From NCBI GenBank assembly GCA_030426005.1, contig JAUHZM010000095.1, forward strand, positions 1-9,817: a stretch of 9,817 bases of DNA, read 5' to 3'. Positions within the stretch are counted from its first letter, which is position 1, and every line of letters starts with the position of its first letter. Source of the DNA: Gammaproteobacteria bacterium (GTDB lineage Bacteria; Pseudomonadota; Gammaproteobacteria; Arenicellales; Arenicellaceae). Shown in pieces: positions 1 through 6,808 of this stretch. The position numbers and the translations under genes were made by a program. Under the pieces are notes generated by a model. That model ran no database searches, had not been told where the DNA came from, and saw nothing but the letters and a program-made list of their open reading frames with translations.

Positions 1-745
1 CAACAGCCGCGGTCTGCCGTATATCTACCCAGACAACGAGCTGAGCTACACGGGCAACTTCCTGAACATGAGGTATCGCATGGTTGAGCCACGCTATCAG
101 GCCCACCCTGCTCTGGAACGTGCTCTGGACGTACTGTTCATTTTGCACGCTGACCACGAGCAAAACTGCTCCACCAGCGCCATGCGTAATATCGCGAGCT
201 CAAAAGCCGACCCATTCGTATCAGTCGCTGGCGCAGCCGCCGCACTGTACGGACCGTCACACGGTGGCGCCAACGAAGCGGTATTGAACATGCTGCGTGA
301 AATCGGCACCAAAGACAAAGTTGCGGATTACGTGAAACGCTGTAAGAGCGGCGAAATTCGCTTGATGGGCTTTGGCCACCGCGTGTACAAAAACTACGAT
401 CCACGTGCACGAATCGTTAAACAAACGGCTGACGAAGTATTCGAAGTTACCGGTCGCAATCCATTGATTGACGTTGCCATGGAACTTGAGCGCATTGCCT
501 TGGAAGACGAGTACTTTGTATCGCGCAACTTGTATCCAAACGTCGATTTCTACTCGGGTTTGATTTACGAAGCGATGGGCTTTCCAATGGAAGCATTCAC
601 CGTGTTGTTCGCGATTCCACGTACTGCTGGTTGGTTGGCACAATGGATGGAGCTGATGGAAGATCCCGAGTTCCGAATCACACGTCCACGCCAAAATTAT
701 CAAGGTTATGGAGAGCGTCATATTCCAGACGATTATCGCGCTTAA
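1..745 (+). CDS. gltA: Citrate synthase, C-terminal part (5' end outside window)
   Basis: Citrate synthase condenses acetyl-CoA and oxaloacetate to citrate, the entry step of the TCA cycle, in the cytoplasm. The reading frame is already open at base 2 and gives 247 residues, somewhat over half of a roughly 430-residue type II (Gram-negative) enzyme. It aligns from memory along its whole length with E. coli GltA. The three catalytic residues are visible: His in GPSHGGANE (codon 260-262, E. coli His264), His in GFGHRVYKNYDPRA (codon 377-379, His305) and Asp in PNVDFYSG (codon 545-547, Asp362). The LHADHEQN motif and the C-terminal RPRQNYQGY segment are also present. An internal ATG at 68 is not the start, because conserved sequence (YIYPDNELSYTGNFLN) continues upstream of it. 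The N-terminal region that carries NADH-regulation residues is not in the window. The gene ends in TAA and is followed by an intrinsic terminator. Identification is very secure. Confidence 0.97.
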   Translation, partial: NSRGLPYIYPDNELSYTGNFLNMRYRMVEPRYQAHPALERALDVLFILHADHEQNCSTSAMRNIASSKADPFVSVAGAAAALYGPSHGGANEAVLNMLREIGTKDKVADYVKRCKSGEIRLMGFGHRVYKNYDPRARIVKQTADEVFEVTGRNPLIDVAMELERIALEDEYFVSRNLYPNVDFYSGLIYEAMGFPMEAFTVLFAIPRTAGWLAQWMELMEDPEFRITRPRQNYQGYGERHIPDDYRA

Positions 746-768
746 TCGCCATACTTATTGCTCGACAC

Positions 769-800
769 AGAAAAGCCACCATTCGGTGGCTTTTCTTATT
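769..800 (+). terminator. Intrinsic terminator of gltA
   Basis: A perfect 12-base inverted repeat, AGAAAAGCCACC (769-780) and GGTGGCTTTTCT (785-796), is separated by the tetraloop ATTC. The T-rich right arm continues into TTATTT. It lies 23 bases after the gltA stop codon, the expected position. The A-rich left arm also gives a T-run on the opposite strand, but no gene converges here, so it most likely serves gltA alone. It implies that sucA has its own promoter downstream. Confidence 0.9.
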
Positions 801-835
801 TCTGCCTAATACTTTTGGCGAGCATAAGGCAGAAA
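799..835. repeat. Second inverted repeat after the gltA terminator
   Basis: TTTCTGCC (799-806) and GGCAGAAA (828-835) are perfect reverse complements separated by 21 bases. The left arm begins inside the T-rich tail of the gltA terminator. There is no long T-tract after the right arm, so a second terminator is doubtful. It could be an RNA hairpin with a large loop or a spaced-dyad protein site; the sequence does not decide between these. Confidence 0.45.
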
Positions 836-1135
836 CGTTTGGTTTAATGACCCATTACTCACTCGTTAGTGGCATACTTGGCATCTTATGGCCGAACTGG
901 CCGCCTCATAAACAAAATCCGTAACACTGACGAAATTTTAAGACAAAAAAACGGCGTTGGACTCCCCACTTGCAAAAGATTTGGGTATCATCCGACCGCT
1001 ACCTGGTTTACTTGGGAATCGCGCAACGCTTGAACTAAACGAACGCATTTTTTCCTGCGGACAAGTTCTAAGTAACGCCGATGCAGCTTGTACAATCCAA
1101 ATTAAAAAACCATCCACATACGATTACTGACAATC
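836..1135 (+). other. Non-coding leader upstream of sucA
   Basis: These 300 bases carry no convincing gene on either strand. They should contain the promoter and 5' untranslated region of the sucA-sucB-lpdA operon, because a strong terminator separates gltA from it. The best -10-like hexamer is TACAAT at 1091-1096, but no good -35 box lies 15-19 bases upstream, so no promoter is assigned. The sequence AACGC occurs three times (1025-1029, 1042-1046, 1074-1078), and each copy can pair with GCGTT at 954-958. A T-run follows the second copy. There is no purine-rich Shine-Dalgarno just before the sucA ATG. Structured RNAs upstream of sucA have been described in other proteobacteria, so a regulatory leader is plausible but unproven here. 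Confidence 0.5.
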
Positions 1136-3928
1136 ATGAGCTCTCCTGCTGATCCGCGCAGCCTACTCAACGGCCAAAACATCGCTTTCCTAGAAGACGT
1201 TTACGAACAATATCAGGAAGATCCCAACTCGGTACCAACCGAGTGGCAACAGTATTTTTCCAGCCTATCGGCGATGGAATCGCCTGCGGCTGTAGGCACA
1301 TCATCAGGTTCGAGTCTGGATGCGGCTATGGCGACCAAACAAGGGTCGGTCTCGCGCCTAATCAGCACCTACCGAGCGATGGGCCACAAGCTAGCAAAAA
1401 TTGACCCGATCAATGAGATGGAAGCCCAAGACGCGTCCGAATTGGAGCTTGAGTATCACGGTTTGTCCGAGGCTGATTTGGATACGGTGTTTGACACCGG
1501 CCCGCTGCGTGCGCCCGACCGTTTGACCCTGCGTGACATTGTCGCAATTCTGAAAGCAAACTACTGTGGTTCGATTGGTTATGAGTACGGCCACATGGCC
1601 AGTGCCCAGCAGCGCCGTTGGTTGCGCACACGCTTGGAGCAACCCGTTGGTCACGATCCATTTGACGCTAAACAAAAGAAACATATTCTGAACCGCCTGA
1701 CCGCGGCCGAAGGTATGGAGCGCTATCTGCATACCAAATACGTTGGCCAAAAACGCTTTTCACTTGAAGGTGGTGAGAGCTTGATCCCAATGTTGGATCA
1801 CATCATCCACCAAGGTGGCGCGCAAGGTGTCAAAGAAGTCGTGATCGGCATGGCTCACCGTGGCCGACTTAATGTGCTGGTCAATATTCTCGGTAAAGCC
1901 CCGCGCTCGTTATTCTCGGAGTTCGAAGGTAAACACGACATCAACGAATTGGCCGCGAGTGGTGACGTAAAGTACCACCAAGGTTTCTCGTCAGACATCC
2001 AAACGTCCGGTGGGCCAGTGCACCTGTCTCTGGCATTTAACCCGTCGCACCTTGAGATTGTGAGCCCGGTGGTTGAAGGCTCAGTACGTGCACGTCAGCA
2101 ACGACGTGATGATAACGAAGGGGATACCGTCTTACCGATATCGATCCATGGTGATGCGGCATTTGCTGGACAAGGTGTGGTGATGGAAACCTTCCAAATG
2201 TCGGAATGCCGTGGTTACCGTACTGGCGGTACTGTGCACATCGTCATCAACAACCAAATCGGCTTTACCACCAGCCATCCCAAAGATGCGCGCTCGACGC
2301 CATATTGTACTGAAATCGCAAAAATGGTTGGCGCACCGATTTTCCACGTCAATGGCGACGATCCAGAAGCCGTCATTTTCGCCACACAGATCGCGTTGGA
2401 CTTCCGCATGAAGTTCCATAAAGACGTAGTCATTGATTTGGTGTGTTACCGTCGTCATGGCCACAACGAATCTGACGAACCCTCAGTAACCCAGCCAGTG
2501 ATGTACAAAAACATCAAGGCCCTGGATACCACACGACGCCTGTATGCTCAAAAGTTGATCGACGGCAACATAATCACTGGTGACGACGAGAAAAAATCCA
2601 TGGAAGATTATCGCGAGTCGATGGTCGCTGGTGAGCGCGTCGTGCCAGAATTCGTGGAAGTTCAACAAGGTGACCACACGGTTGATTGGACGCCTTACTT
2701 TAATATTCCTTGGGACCAAAAGACCGACACCAGCTTTAACGCCAAACGCTTGGACTTCTTGGCTGAGCGTATTCTGGATGTACCAGAAGATTTTCAACTG
2801 CACGCGCGTACCAAAAAAATCATGCAAGACCGCGTAAAGATGAAAAATGGCGAGCTCGCCCTAGACTGGGGCATGGCAGAAAACCTCGCCTACGCTACGT
2901 TGCTGGACGAGAATTTTTCTGTGCGCATCTCTGGGCAAGACAGTGGTCGCGGTACATTCTTCCACCGACATGCCACGCTGCACAATACACAAAACAAAGA
3001 AGTGCACGTGCCACTGCGCAATATCAAAGCCAAACAGCCTGACTTTCTGGTGATCAACTCCCTGTTGTCCGAGGAAGCGGTCTTGGCGTTTGAATATGGT
3101 TACGCCTGCTCAGACCCAAAAACCATGGTCATTTGGGAGGCTCAATTCGGTGATTTTGCGAACGGTGCTCAGGTCGTAATCGATCAATTCATCTCCAGCG
3201 GTGAATCCAAGTGGGGCCGCCTCAGCGGCTTGACCATGTTCTTACCGCACGGCTATGAAGGTCAAGGTCCAGAGCACTCCTCTGCCCGCCTAGAGCGTTA
3301 CTTGCAACTGTGCGCGCAACACAACATGCAAGTCTGCTACCCAAGCACGCCAGCGCAGATGTTCCATATGATTCGACGTCAGATGCTGCGACCATATCGT
3401 AAGCCACTCATTGTGATGACGCCAAAAAGCTTGCTGCGGCATAAGTTGTCGACCTCAAGCCTTGAGGAGTTACACAGCGGCCAATTCCAAAACGTGATCT
3501 CAGAAGTAGACAAACTCGCGGATGACAAAGTCCATCGCGTCGTGTTCTGTACTGGTAAAGTTTATTTTGACCTATTAGAGCAACGTCGCGCAGACAAAAT
3601 CGACGATATTGCGATTGTGCGAGTTGAACAGTTATATCCATTCCCGCGCGACGAGGTAGTTAAAGAACTCAAGCGTTACCCGAATGCCAACGAAGTGGTA
3701 TGGTGCCAAGAAGAACCCAAGAACCAAGGTGCCTGGTATCAAATCATGCATCACTTCCGGGCCTGTGTTGAAGACCGTCACACGGTTTTGTATGCTGGTC
3801 GTGAAGCCTCTGCGTCACCGGCGGCAGGTTACCTGGCCGTTCACCGCGAACAGCAGACTCGCCTGGTCCATGCAGCCTTGGCACCGATTGACGAACAAGA
3901 CTCATATCGAGTCGAAGCGCTGGTTTAA
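1136..3928 (+). CDS. sucA: 2-oxoglutarate dehydrogenase E1 component
   Basis: SucA is the thiamine diphosphate-dependent E1 subunit of the 2-oxoglutarate dehydrogenase complex. It decarboxylates 2-oxoglutarate and transfers the succinyl group to the lipoyl arm of SucB. The product has 930 residues, against 933 in E. coli. An N-terminal E1o segment (about 14-44, FLEDVYEQYQEDPNSVPTEW) resembles the part that binds E2, and is followed by a variable Ser/Ala-rich linker (45-70). The ThDP-binding domain (about 190-500) has MAHRGRL with His241, FNPSHLE with His305, and Mg/ThDP motif residues GD at 339-340 and NN at 372-373. The transketolase-like pyrimidine domain carries SGQDSGRGTFFHRHA, EAQFGDFANGAQ and HGYEGQGPEHSSARLER; the C-terminal domain carries RVEQLYPFP and WCQEEPKNQGAW. 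The ATG at 1136 fits the expected N-terminus, although no clear Shine-Dalgarno precedes it. It is first of the sucA-sucB-lpdA cluster. A hairpin overlaps its stop codon. Confidence 0.97.
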   Translation: MSSPADPRSLLNGQNIAFLEDVYEQYQEDPNSVPTEWQQYFSSLSAMESPAAVGTSSGSSLDAAMATKQGSVSRLISTYRAMGHKLAKIDPINEMEAQDASELELEYHGLSEADLDTVFDTGPLRAPDRLTLRDIVAILKANYCGSIGYEYGHMASAQQRRWLRTRLEQPVGHDPFDAKQKKHILNRLTAAEGMERYLHTKYVGQKRFSLEGGESLIPMLDHIIHQGGAQGVKEVVIGMAHRGRLNVLVNILGKAPRSLFSEFEGKHDINELAASGDVKYHQGFSSDIQTSGGPVHLSLAFNPSHLEIVSPVVEGSVRARQQRRDDNEGDTVLPISIHGDAAFAGQGVVMETFQMSECRGYRTGGTVHIVINNQIGFTTSHPKDARSTPYCTEIAKMVGAPIFHVNGDDPEAVIFATQIALDFRMKFHKDVVIDLVCYRRHGHNESDEPSVTQPVMYKNIKALDTTRRLYAQKLIDGNIITGDDEKKSMEDYRESMVAGERVVPEFVEVQQGDHTVDWTPYFNIPWDQKTDTSFNAKRLDFLAERILDVPEDFQLHARTKKIMQDRVKMKNGELALDWGMAENLAYATLLDENFSVRISGQDSGRGTFFHRHATLHNTQNKEVHVPLRNIKAKQPDFLVINSLLSEEAVLAFEYGYACSDPKTMVIWEAQFGDFANGAQVVIDQFISSGESKWGRLSGLTMFLPHGYEGQGPEHSSARLERYLQLCAQHNMQVCYPSTPAQMFHMIRRQMLRPYRKPLIVMTPKSLLRHKLSTSSLEELHSGQFQNVISEVDKLADDKVHRVVFCTGKVYFDLLEQRRADKIDDIAIVRVEQLYPFPRDEVVKELKRYPNANEVVWCQEEPKNQGAWYQIMHHFRACVEDRHTVLYAGREASASPAAGYLAVHREQQTRLVHAALAPIDEQDSYRVEALV

Positions 3929-3938
3929 GTACCAGCGC
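3917..3938 (+). repeat. Hairpin across the sucA stop codon
   Basis: GCGCTGGT (3917-3924) and ACCAGCGC (3931-3938) form a perfect 8-base-pair stem. The 6-base loop TTAAGT (3925-3930) contains the sucA TAA. No T-tract follows, so it is not a standard intrinsic terminator. Its position in the 80-base sucA-sucB gap suggests an RNA stability or processing element. A near-palindrome, GTTTTTTAAGAAAC (3962-3975), lies further along the same gap. The inverted repeat is seen directly; its function is inferred. Confidence 0.5.
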
Positions 3939-3994
3939 CTACAATACGAATTATCCGAAACGTTTTTTAAGAAACAGCTGAACCTAATTTATTG

Positions 3995-4000
3995 CAGGAG
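3995..4000 (+). promoter_or_regulatory. Ribosome binding site of sucB
   Basis: CAGGAG lies 8 bases before the sucB ATG at 4009. It is a strong Shine-Dalgarno match with good spacing and fixes the sucB start. It contrasts with the sucA start, which has no comparable site. Confidence 0.8.
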
Positions 4001-4008
4001 CAAGCACC

Positions 4009-5229
4009 ATGTCAGTTGAAATCAAAGTTCCCATCCTTCCTGAGTCAGTGTCAGAAGCCACCGTTGCCACGTGGCATAAGCAAGTCGGTGACGAAGTCAG
4101 CATCGATGAAAATATCGTCGATATTGAAACCGAAAAAGTGGTTTTGGAAGTACCAAGCACCGTGAACGGCGTAATCAAAGAATTACGCGTTGAAGAAGGT
4201 GCTACGGTTGGTGAGCAAGATGTAATCGCGATTGTTGAAGAAGGTGCCAGCGCTGCCGCGCCGGCTGAAAAAGCCGAAGACAAAGCATCTGAAGCCGAAG
4301 CCAAAACAGAGACACCGGCTGAAACCAGCTCTGAAGACGCCGACAAACTTAGCCCAGCAGTACGTAAAATGTTGGCTGAGAACGACTTGTCTGCGTCAGC
4401 AATCAAAGGCACAGGTAAAAATGGTCGTATCCTGAAGGAGGACGTGCTTGCCCACCTTGAGAACGCGTCCAGCAAGCCAGCCGCTGACAACAAAGCAGCC
4501 GCCCCAGCCAAGACACCGCAAGCAGGTGAACGCAGTGAGCGTCGTGTACCCATGACGCGTTTGCGTGCCACCATCGCGCGTCGCTTAAAAGAAGCACAAG
4601 ACACGCAAGCCATGTTGACGACCTTTAACGACGTTAACTTGCAAGCCGTGATCGATCTGCGTAATCAATACAAAGAGCTGTTTGAGAAAAAACATGGCAC
4701 CCGTTTGGGCTTTATGTCTTTCTTTGTGAAAGCGGCCATTGAAGCGTTGAAACGCTTCCCTGCGGTCAATGCCTCAATCGACGGTAACGATATTGTGTAC
4801 CACGACTACTACGACGTCGGTATTGCCGCCTCGTCACCACGTGGATTAGTAGTCCCGGTTCTACGTGATGTTGACCAAATGAGCTTCGCAGATGTCGAGA
4901 AAAACATTGGCGAATACGGCCAGAAAGCCAAAGACGGCAAGCTGACTATGGAAGACCTGGTTGGTGGTACCTTCACGGTGTCTAACGGTGGTGTGTTCGG
5001 CTCAATGTTATCCACACCCATCGTGAATCCACCACAGAGCGCTATTCTGGGCATGCACCGTATTGAAGAGCGTCCAATCGCCGAAAATGGTCAGGTTGTG
5101 ATTCGCCCAATGATGTACCTAGCGTTAACCTACGATCACCGTATTATTGACGGCAAAGAGTCAGTGTTGTTCCTGCGCACAATCAAAGAGTGCCTAGAAG
5201 ACCCTGCCCGTCTGCTCCTCGAGTTGTAA
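4009..5229 (+). CDS. sucB: Dihydrolipoyl succinyltransferase, E2 of 2-oxoglutarate dehydrogenase
   Basis: SucB forms the core of the 2-oxoglutarate dehydrogenase complex. Its lipoyl arm takes the succinyl group from SucA, passes it to CoA, and is reoxidised by Lpd. The protein has 406 residues, against 405 in E. coli SucB. Domains in order are one lipoyl domain (1-78) with the lipoylated Lys43 in ETEKVVLEV; an Ala/Glu/Lys-rich flexible linker (about 79-112); the small E1/E3-binding domain (about 113-150, LSPAVRKMLAENDL and GTGKNGRILKEDVLAHL); a second Ala/Lys/Pro-rich linker (151-175); and the acyltransferase domain (176-406). The catalytic motif DHRIIDG near the C-terminus carries His377 and Asp381, matching His376/Asp380 of the E. 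coli enzyme by position. A single lipoyl domain and the overall length favour the succinyl rather than the acetyl (PDH) enzyme, as does the adjacent sucA. The start is supported by the good Shine-Dalgarno site. lpdA begins 31 bases downstream. Confidence 0.97.
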   Translation: MSVEIKVPILPESVSEATVATWHKQVGDEVSIDENIVDIETEKVVLEVPSTVNGVIKELRVEEGATVGEQDVIAIVEEGASAAAPAEKAEDKASEAEAKTETPAETSSEDADKLSPAVRKMLAENDLSASAIKGTGKNGRILKEDVLAHLENASSKPAADNKAAAPAKTPQAGERSERRVPMTRLRATIARRLKEAQDTQAMLTTFNDVNLQAVIDLRNQYKELFEKKHGTRLGFMSFFVKAAIEALKRFPAVNASIDGNDIVYHDYYDVGIAASSPRGLVVPVLRDVDQMSFADVEKNIGEYGQKAKDGKLTMEDLVGGTFTVSNGGVFGSMLSTPIVNPPQSAILGMHRIEERPIAENGQVVIRPMMYLALTYDHRIIDGKESVLFLRTIKECLEDPARLLLEL

Positions 5230-5260
5230 CCCTTAGAAACGGAACGAGTTAGAGAAAATT

Positions 5261-6685
5261 ATGTCCGAAAAATTTGATGTCATCGTAATCGGCGCAGGTC
5301 CGGCCGGTTACGTCGCTGCGATCCGCTGTGCACAGCTGGGAATGAACACTGCGTGTGTGGATGATTGGCAAGACGCCGAAGGCAATCCATCGTTAGGTGG
5401 CACCTGCTTGAACGTCGGCTGCATTCCATCCAAGGCGCTGCTAGATTCGTCAGAAAAATACGCACAAACCCAACATGAGTTTGCCGATCACGGTATTTCA
5501 GTTGGCAAAGTCGAGATGGACGTCAGCAAAATGATCGAGCGCAAGAACGGCATCGTAAGCAACCTGACCAAAGGGATTGCGGGCCTGTTCAAAGCCAACA
5601 AAATCACCTCTCTGCACGGTCGCGGTAAACTATTAGCGAACAAACAGGTTGAAGTCAGCAAAAACGGCAAAACCACAACCTATAGTGCTGACAATGTGAT
5701 CATTGCCGTCGGTTCTGAGCCAATCGCGATTCCAGTTGCTGAAGTCGACAACGAGGTCATTCTCGACAACGCGGGCGCACTGGACATCAACAAAGTGCCT
5801 AAAAAACTGGGCGTAATTGGTGCTGGTGTGATCGGCCTGGAGCTGGGCAGTGTTTGGAAGCGCCTAGGTTCAGAAGTCACCTTGTTCGAAGCGATGGACG
5901 AATTTCTGGCGCCGGTCGACAAACAGTTGTCGCGTGAAGCCTTCCGCACCTTTACCAAAGGTCAGGGCTTGGATATCAAACTTGGCGCAAAAGTCACCGA
6001 AACCAAGGTTAACAAAAAGTCTGTTCGAGTCACCTATGAATTGAAGGGTGAATCGCATTCTGAGAGTTTTGATAAACTGATTGTGGCTGTCGGACGCCGT
6101 GCCGCCACGCGCGATATCGCGAGCGATGATGCTGGTTTGAAGCTGGATGAGCGCGGTCGCGTTGACGTTGACGATCACTGCCGCACCAACATTGATGGCG
6201 TTTACGCAATTGGCGATGCAGTCAAAGGACCAATGCTGGCGCACAAAGGCTCAGAAGAAGGTGTGTTCGTGGCCGAAATCATTGCAGGCCAAAAACCACA
6301 TCTTAACCACGATACTATTCCTTGGGTCATCTACACACACCCAGAGATCGCCTGGGTCGGTATCACCGAAGAACAGGCTAAAGCACAAGGCATTGACTAC
6401 AACACTGGCTTTTTCCCGTTCGCACCGAATGGCCGAGCCATGGCAATGAACGAGAAAGGCGGTCGTGTGAAAGTGATTGCCGACGCGAAGACTGATCGTG
6501 TGCTCGGCGTTCACATTCTGGGGCCGAGTGCCTCTGAATTGATTGCTGAAGCCGTACTCGCAATGGAGTACTCTGCCTCCACCGAGGACATTGCACGTAC
6601 TGTCCACGCACACCCAACGTTATCTGAAGCGTTTCATGAAGCAGCACTAGCCACTACTGGCCGTGCCCTGCATAAGGTAAACTAA
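5261..6685 (+). CDS. lpdA: Dihydrolipoyl dehydrogenase, E3 component
   Basis: This FAD flavoprotein reoxidises the dihydrolipoyl arm of SucB and reduces NAD+. It has 474 residues, the normal length for the family. Visible features are the N-terminal FAD dinucleotide-binding motif GAGPAGY (11-17); the redox-active disulfide Cys49/Cys54 in GGTCLNVGCIPSKALL; the NAD-binding motif GAGVIGLELGSVWKRLGSEV in the middle; the second FAD motif YAIGDAVKGPMLAHK; and the C-terminal HAHPTLSEAFHEAAL with the catalytic His451-Glu456 pair that completes the partner subunit's active site in the dimer. It resembles Pseudomonas LpdG, including the short insertion before the disulfide (DDWQDAEGNPSLGG). The start is supported by the conserved MSEKFDVIVIGAGP beginning; the upstream purines (TTAGAGA, 5249-5255) give only a modest Shine-Dalgarno. 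Its place directly after sucB suggests an E3 dedicated to this complex, although E3 is often shared with pyruvate dehydrogenase and glycine cleavage. The gene is followed by two hairpins that probably end the operon. Confidence 0.97.
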   Translation: MSEKFDVIVIGAGPAGYVAAIRCAQLGMNTACVDDWQDAEGNPSLGGTCLNVGCIPSKALLDSSEKYAQTQHEFADHGISVGKVEMDVSKMIERKNGIVSNLTKGIAGLFKANKITSLHGRGKLLANKQVEVSKNGKTTTYSADNVIIAVGSEPIAIPVAEVDNEVILDNAGALDINKVPKKLGVIGAGVIGLELGSVWKRLGSEVTLFEAMDEFLAPVDKQLSREAFRTFTKGQGLDIKLGAKVTETKVNKKSVRVTYELKGESHSESFDKLIVAVGRRAATRDIASDDAGLKLDERGRVDVDDHCRTNIDGVYAIGDAVKGPMLAHKGSEEGVFVAEIIAGQKPHLNHDTIPWVIYTHPEIAWVGITEEQAKAQGIDYNTGFFPFAPNGRAMAMNEKGGRVKVIADAKTDRVLGVHILGPSASELIAEAVLAMEYSASTEDIARTVHAHPTLSEAFHEAALATTGRALHKVN

Positions 6686-6698
6686 GGATCACGCTGAT

Positions 6699-6722
6699 CT
6701 GACTGCCGATGCCGGCAGTCAG
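6699..6722 (+). repeat. First of two hairpins after lpdA
   Basis: CTGACTGCCG (6699-6708) and CGGCAGTCAG (6713-6722) form a perfect 10-base-pair, GC-rich stem closed by the tetraloop ATGC. It starts 13 bases after the lpdA stop. No T-tract follows directly, so alone it is not a typical intrinsic terminator. It could protect the 3' end of the sucA-sucB-lpdA message or assist the terminator just downstream. Confidence 0.65.
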
Positions 6723-6729
6723 GCGACTC

Positions 6730-6777
6730 ACCGAATCCACGCATCACTGAGGATTCTTGGATTCGGTTATATTTTTT
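6730..6777 (+). terminator. Probable terminator of the sucA-sucB-lpdA operon
   Basis: ACCGAATCCA (6730-6739) and TGGATTCGGT (6758-6767) are a perfect 10-base inverted repeat with an 18-base loop. The stem is followed, after TATA, by a run of six T (6772-6777). The loop is longer than usual. The right arm's core GGATTC is duplicated inside the loop (6751-6756 as well as 6759-6764), so the left arm has two possible partners; the outer pairing is longer and should be favoured. The position between lpdA and the mutase gene supports a terminator. Confidence 0.7.
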
Positions 6778-6808
6778 CCCCCAATCTAACCAACCGCCTC
6801 CGAACAAT

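Noticed and set aside
68..70. ATG at 68 as the gltA start.
   Set aside because: The same frame is open upstream to base 2 and encodes conserved citrate synthase sequence, so the gene is cut by the window edge and does not start there.
257..721. A 154-codon open frame on the minus strand within gltA.
   Set aside because: It is fully antisense to a strongly conserved part of citrate synthase, with no recognisable motif.
631..924. A 97-codon plus-strand frame running from the gltA end into the intergenic region.
   Set aside because: Most of its first part overlaps gltA in another frame and it then reads through the terminator hairpin. It has no plausible ribosome site or family resemblance.
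1091..1096. TACAAT as the -10 box of a sucA promoter.
   Set aside because: It matches 5 of 6 consensus bases, but no acceptable -35 hexamer lies at 15-19 bases spacing, so it is mentioned only within the leader description.
4247..4345. Low-complexity Ala/Glu/Lys stretch in sucB as a possible insertion or repeat expansion.
   Set aside because: Flexible Ala-rich linkers between the lipoyl and E3-binding domains are normal in E2 proteins, and the total length matches E. coli SucB.
3984..4613. A 209-codon open frame on the minus strand rich in Ser, Ala and Thr.
   Set aside because: It is antisense to the lipoyl domain and Ala/Glu/Lys-rich linker of sucB. The biased composition follows from the linker codons, and no family signature is present.
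6768..6773. TATATT as a -10 box for the mutase gene.
   Set aside because: It falls within the terminator's T-rich tail and has no -35 partner at suitable spacing.
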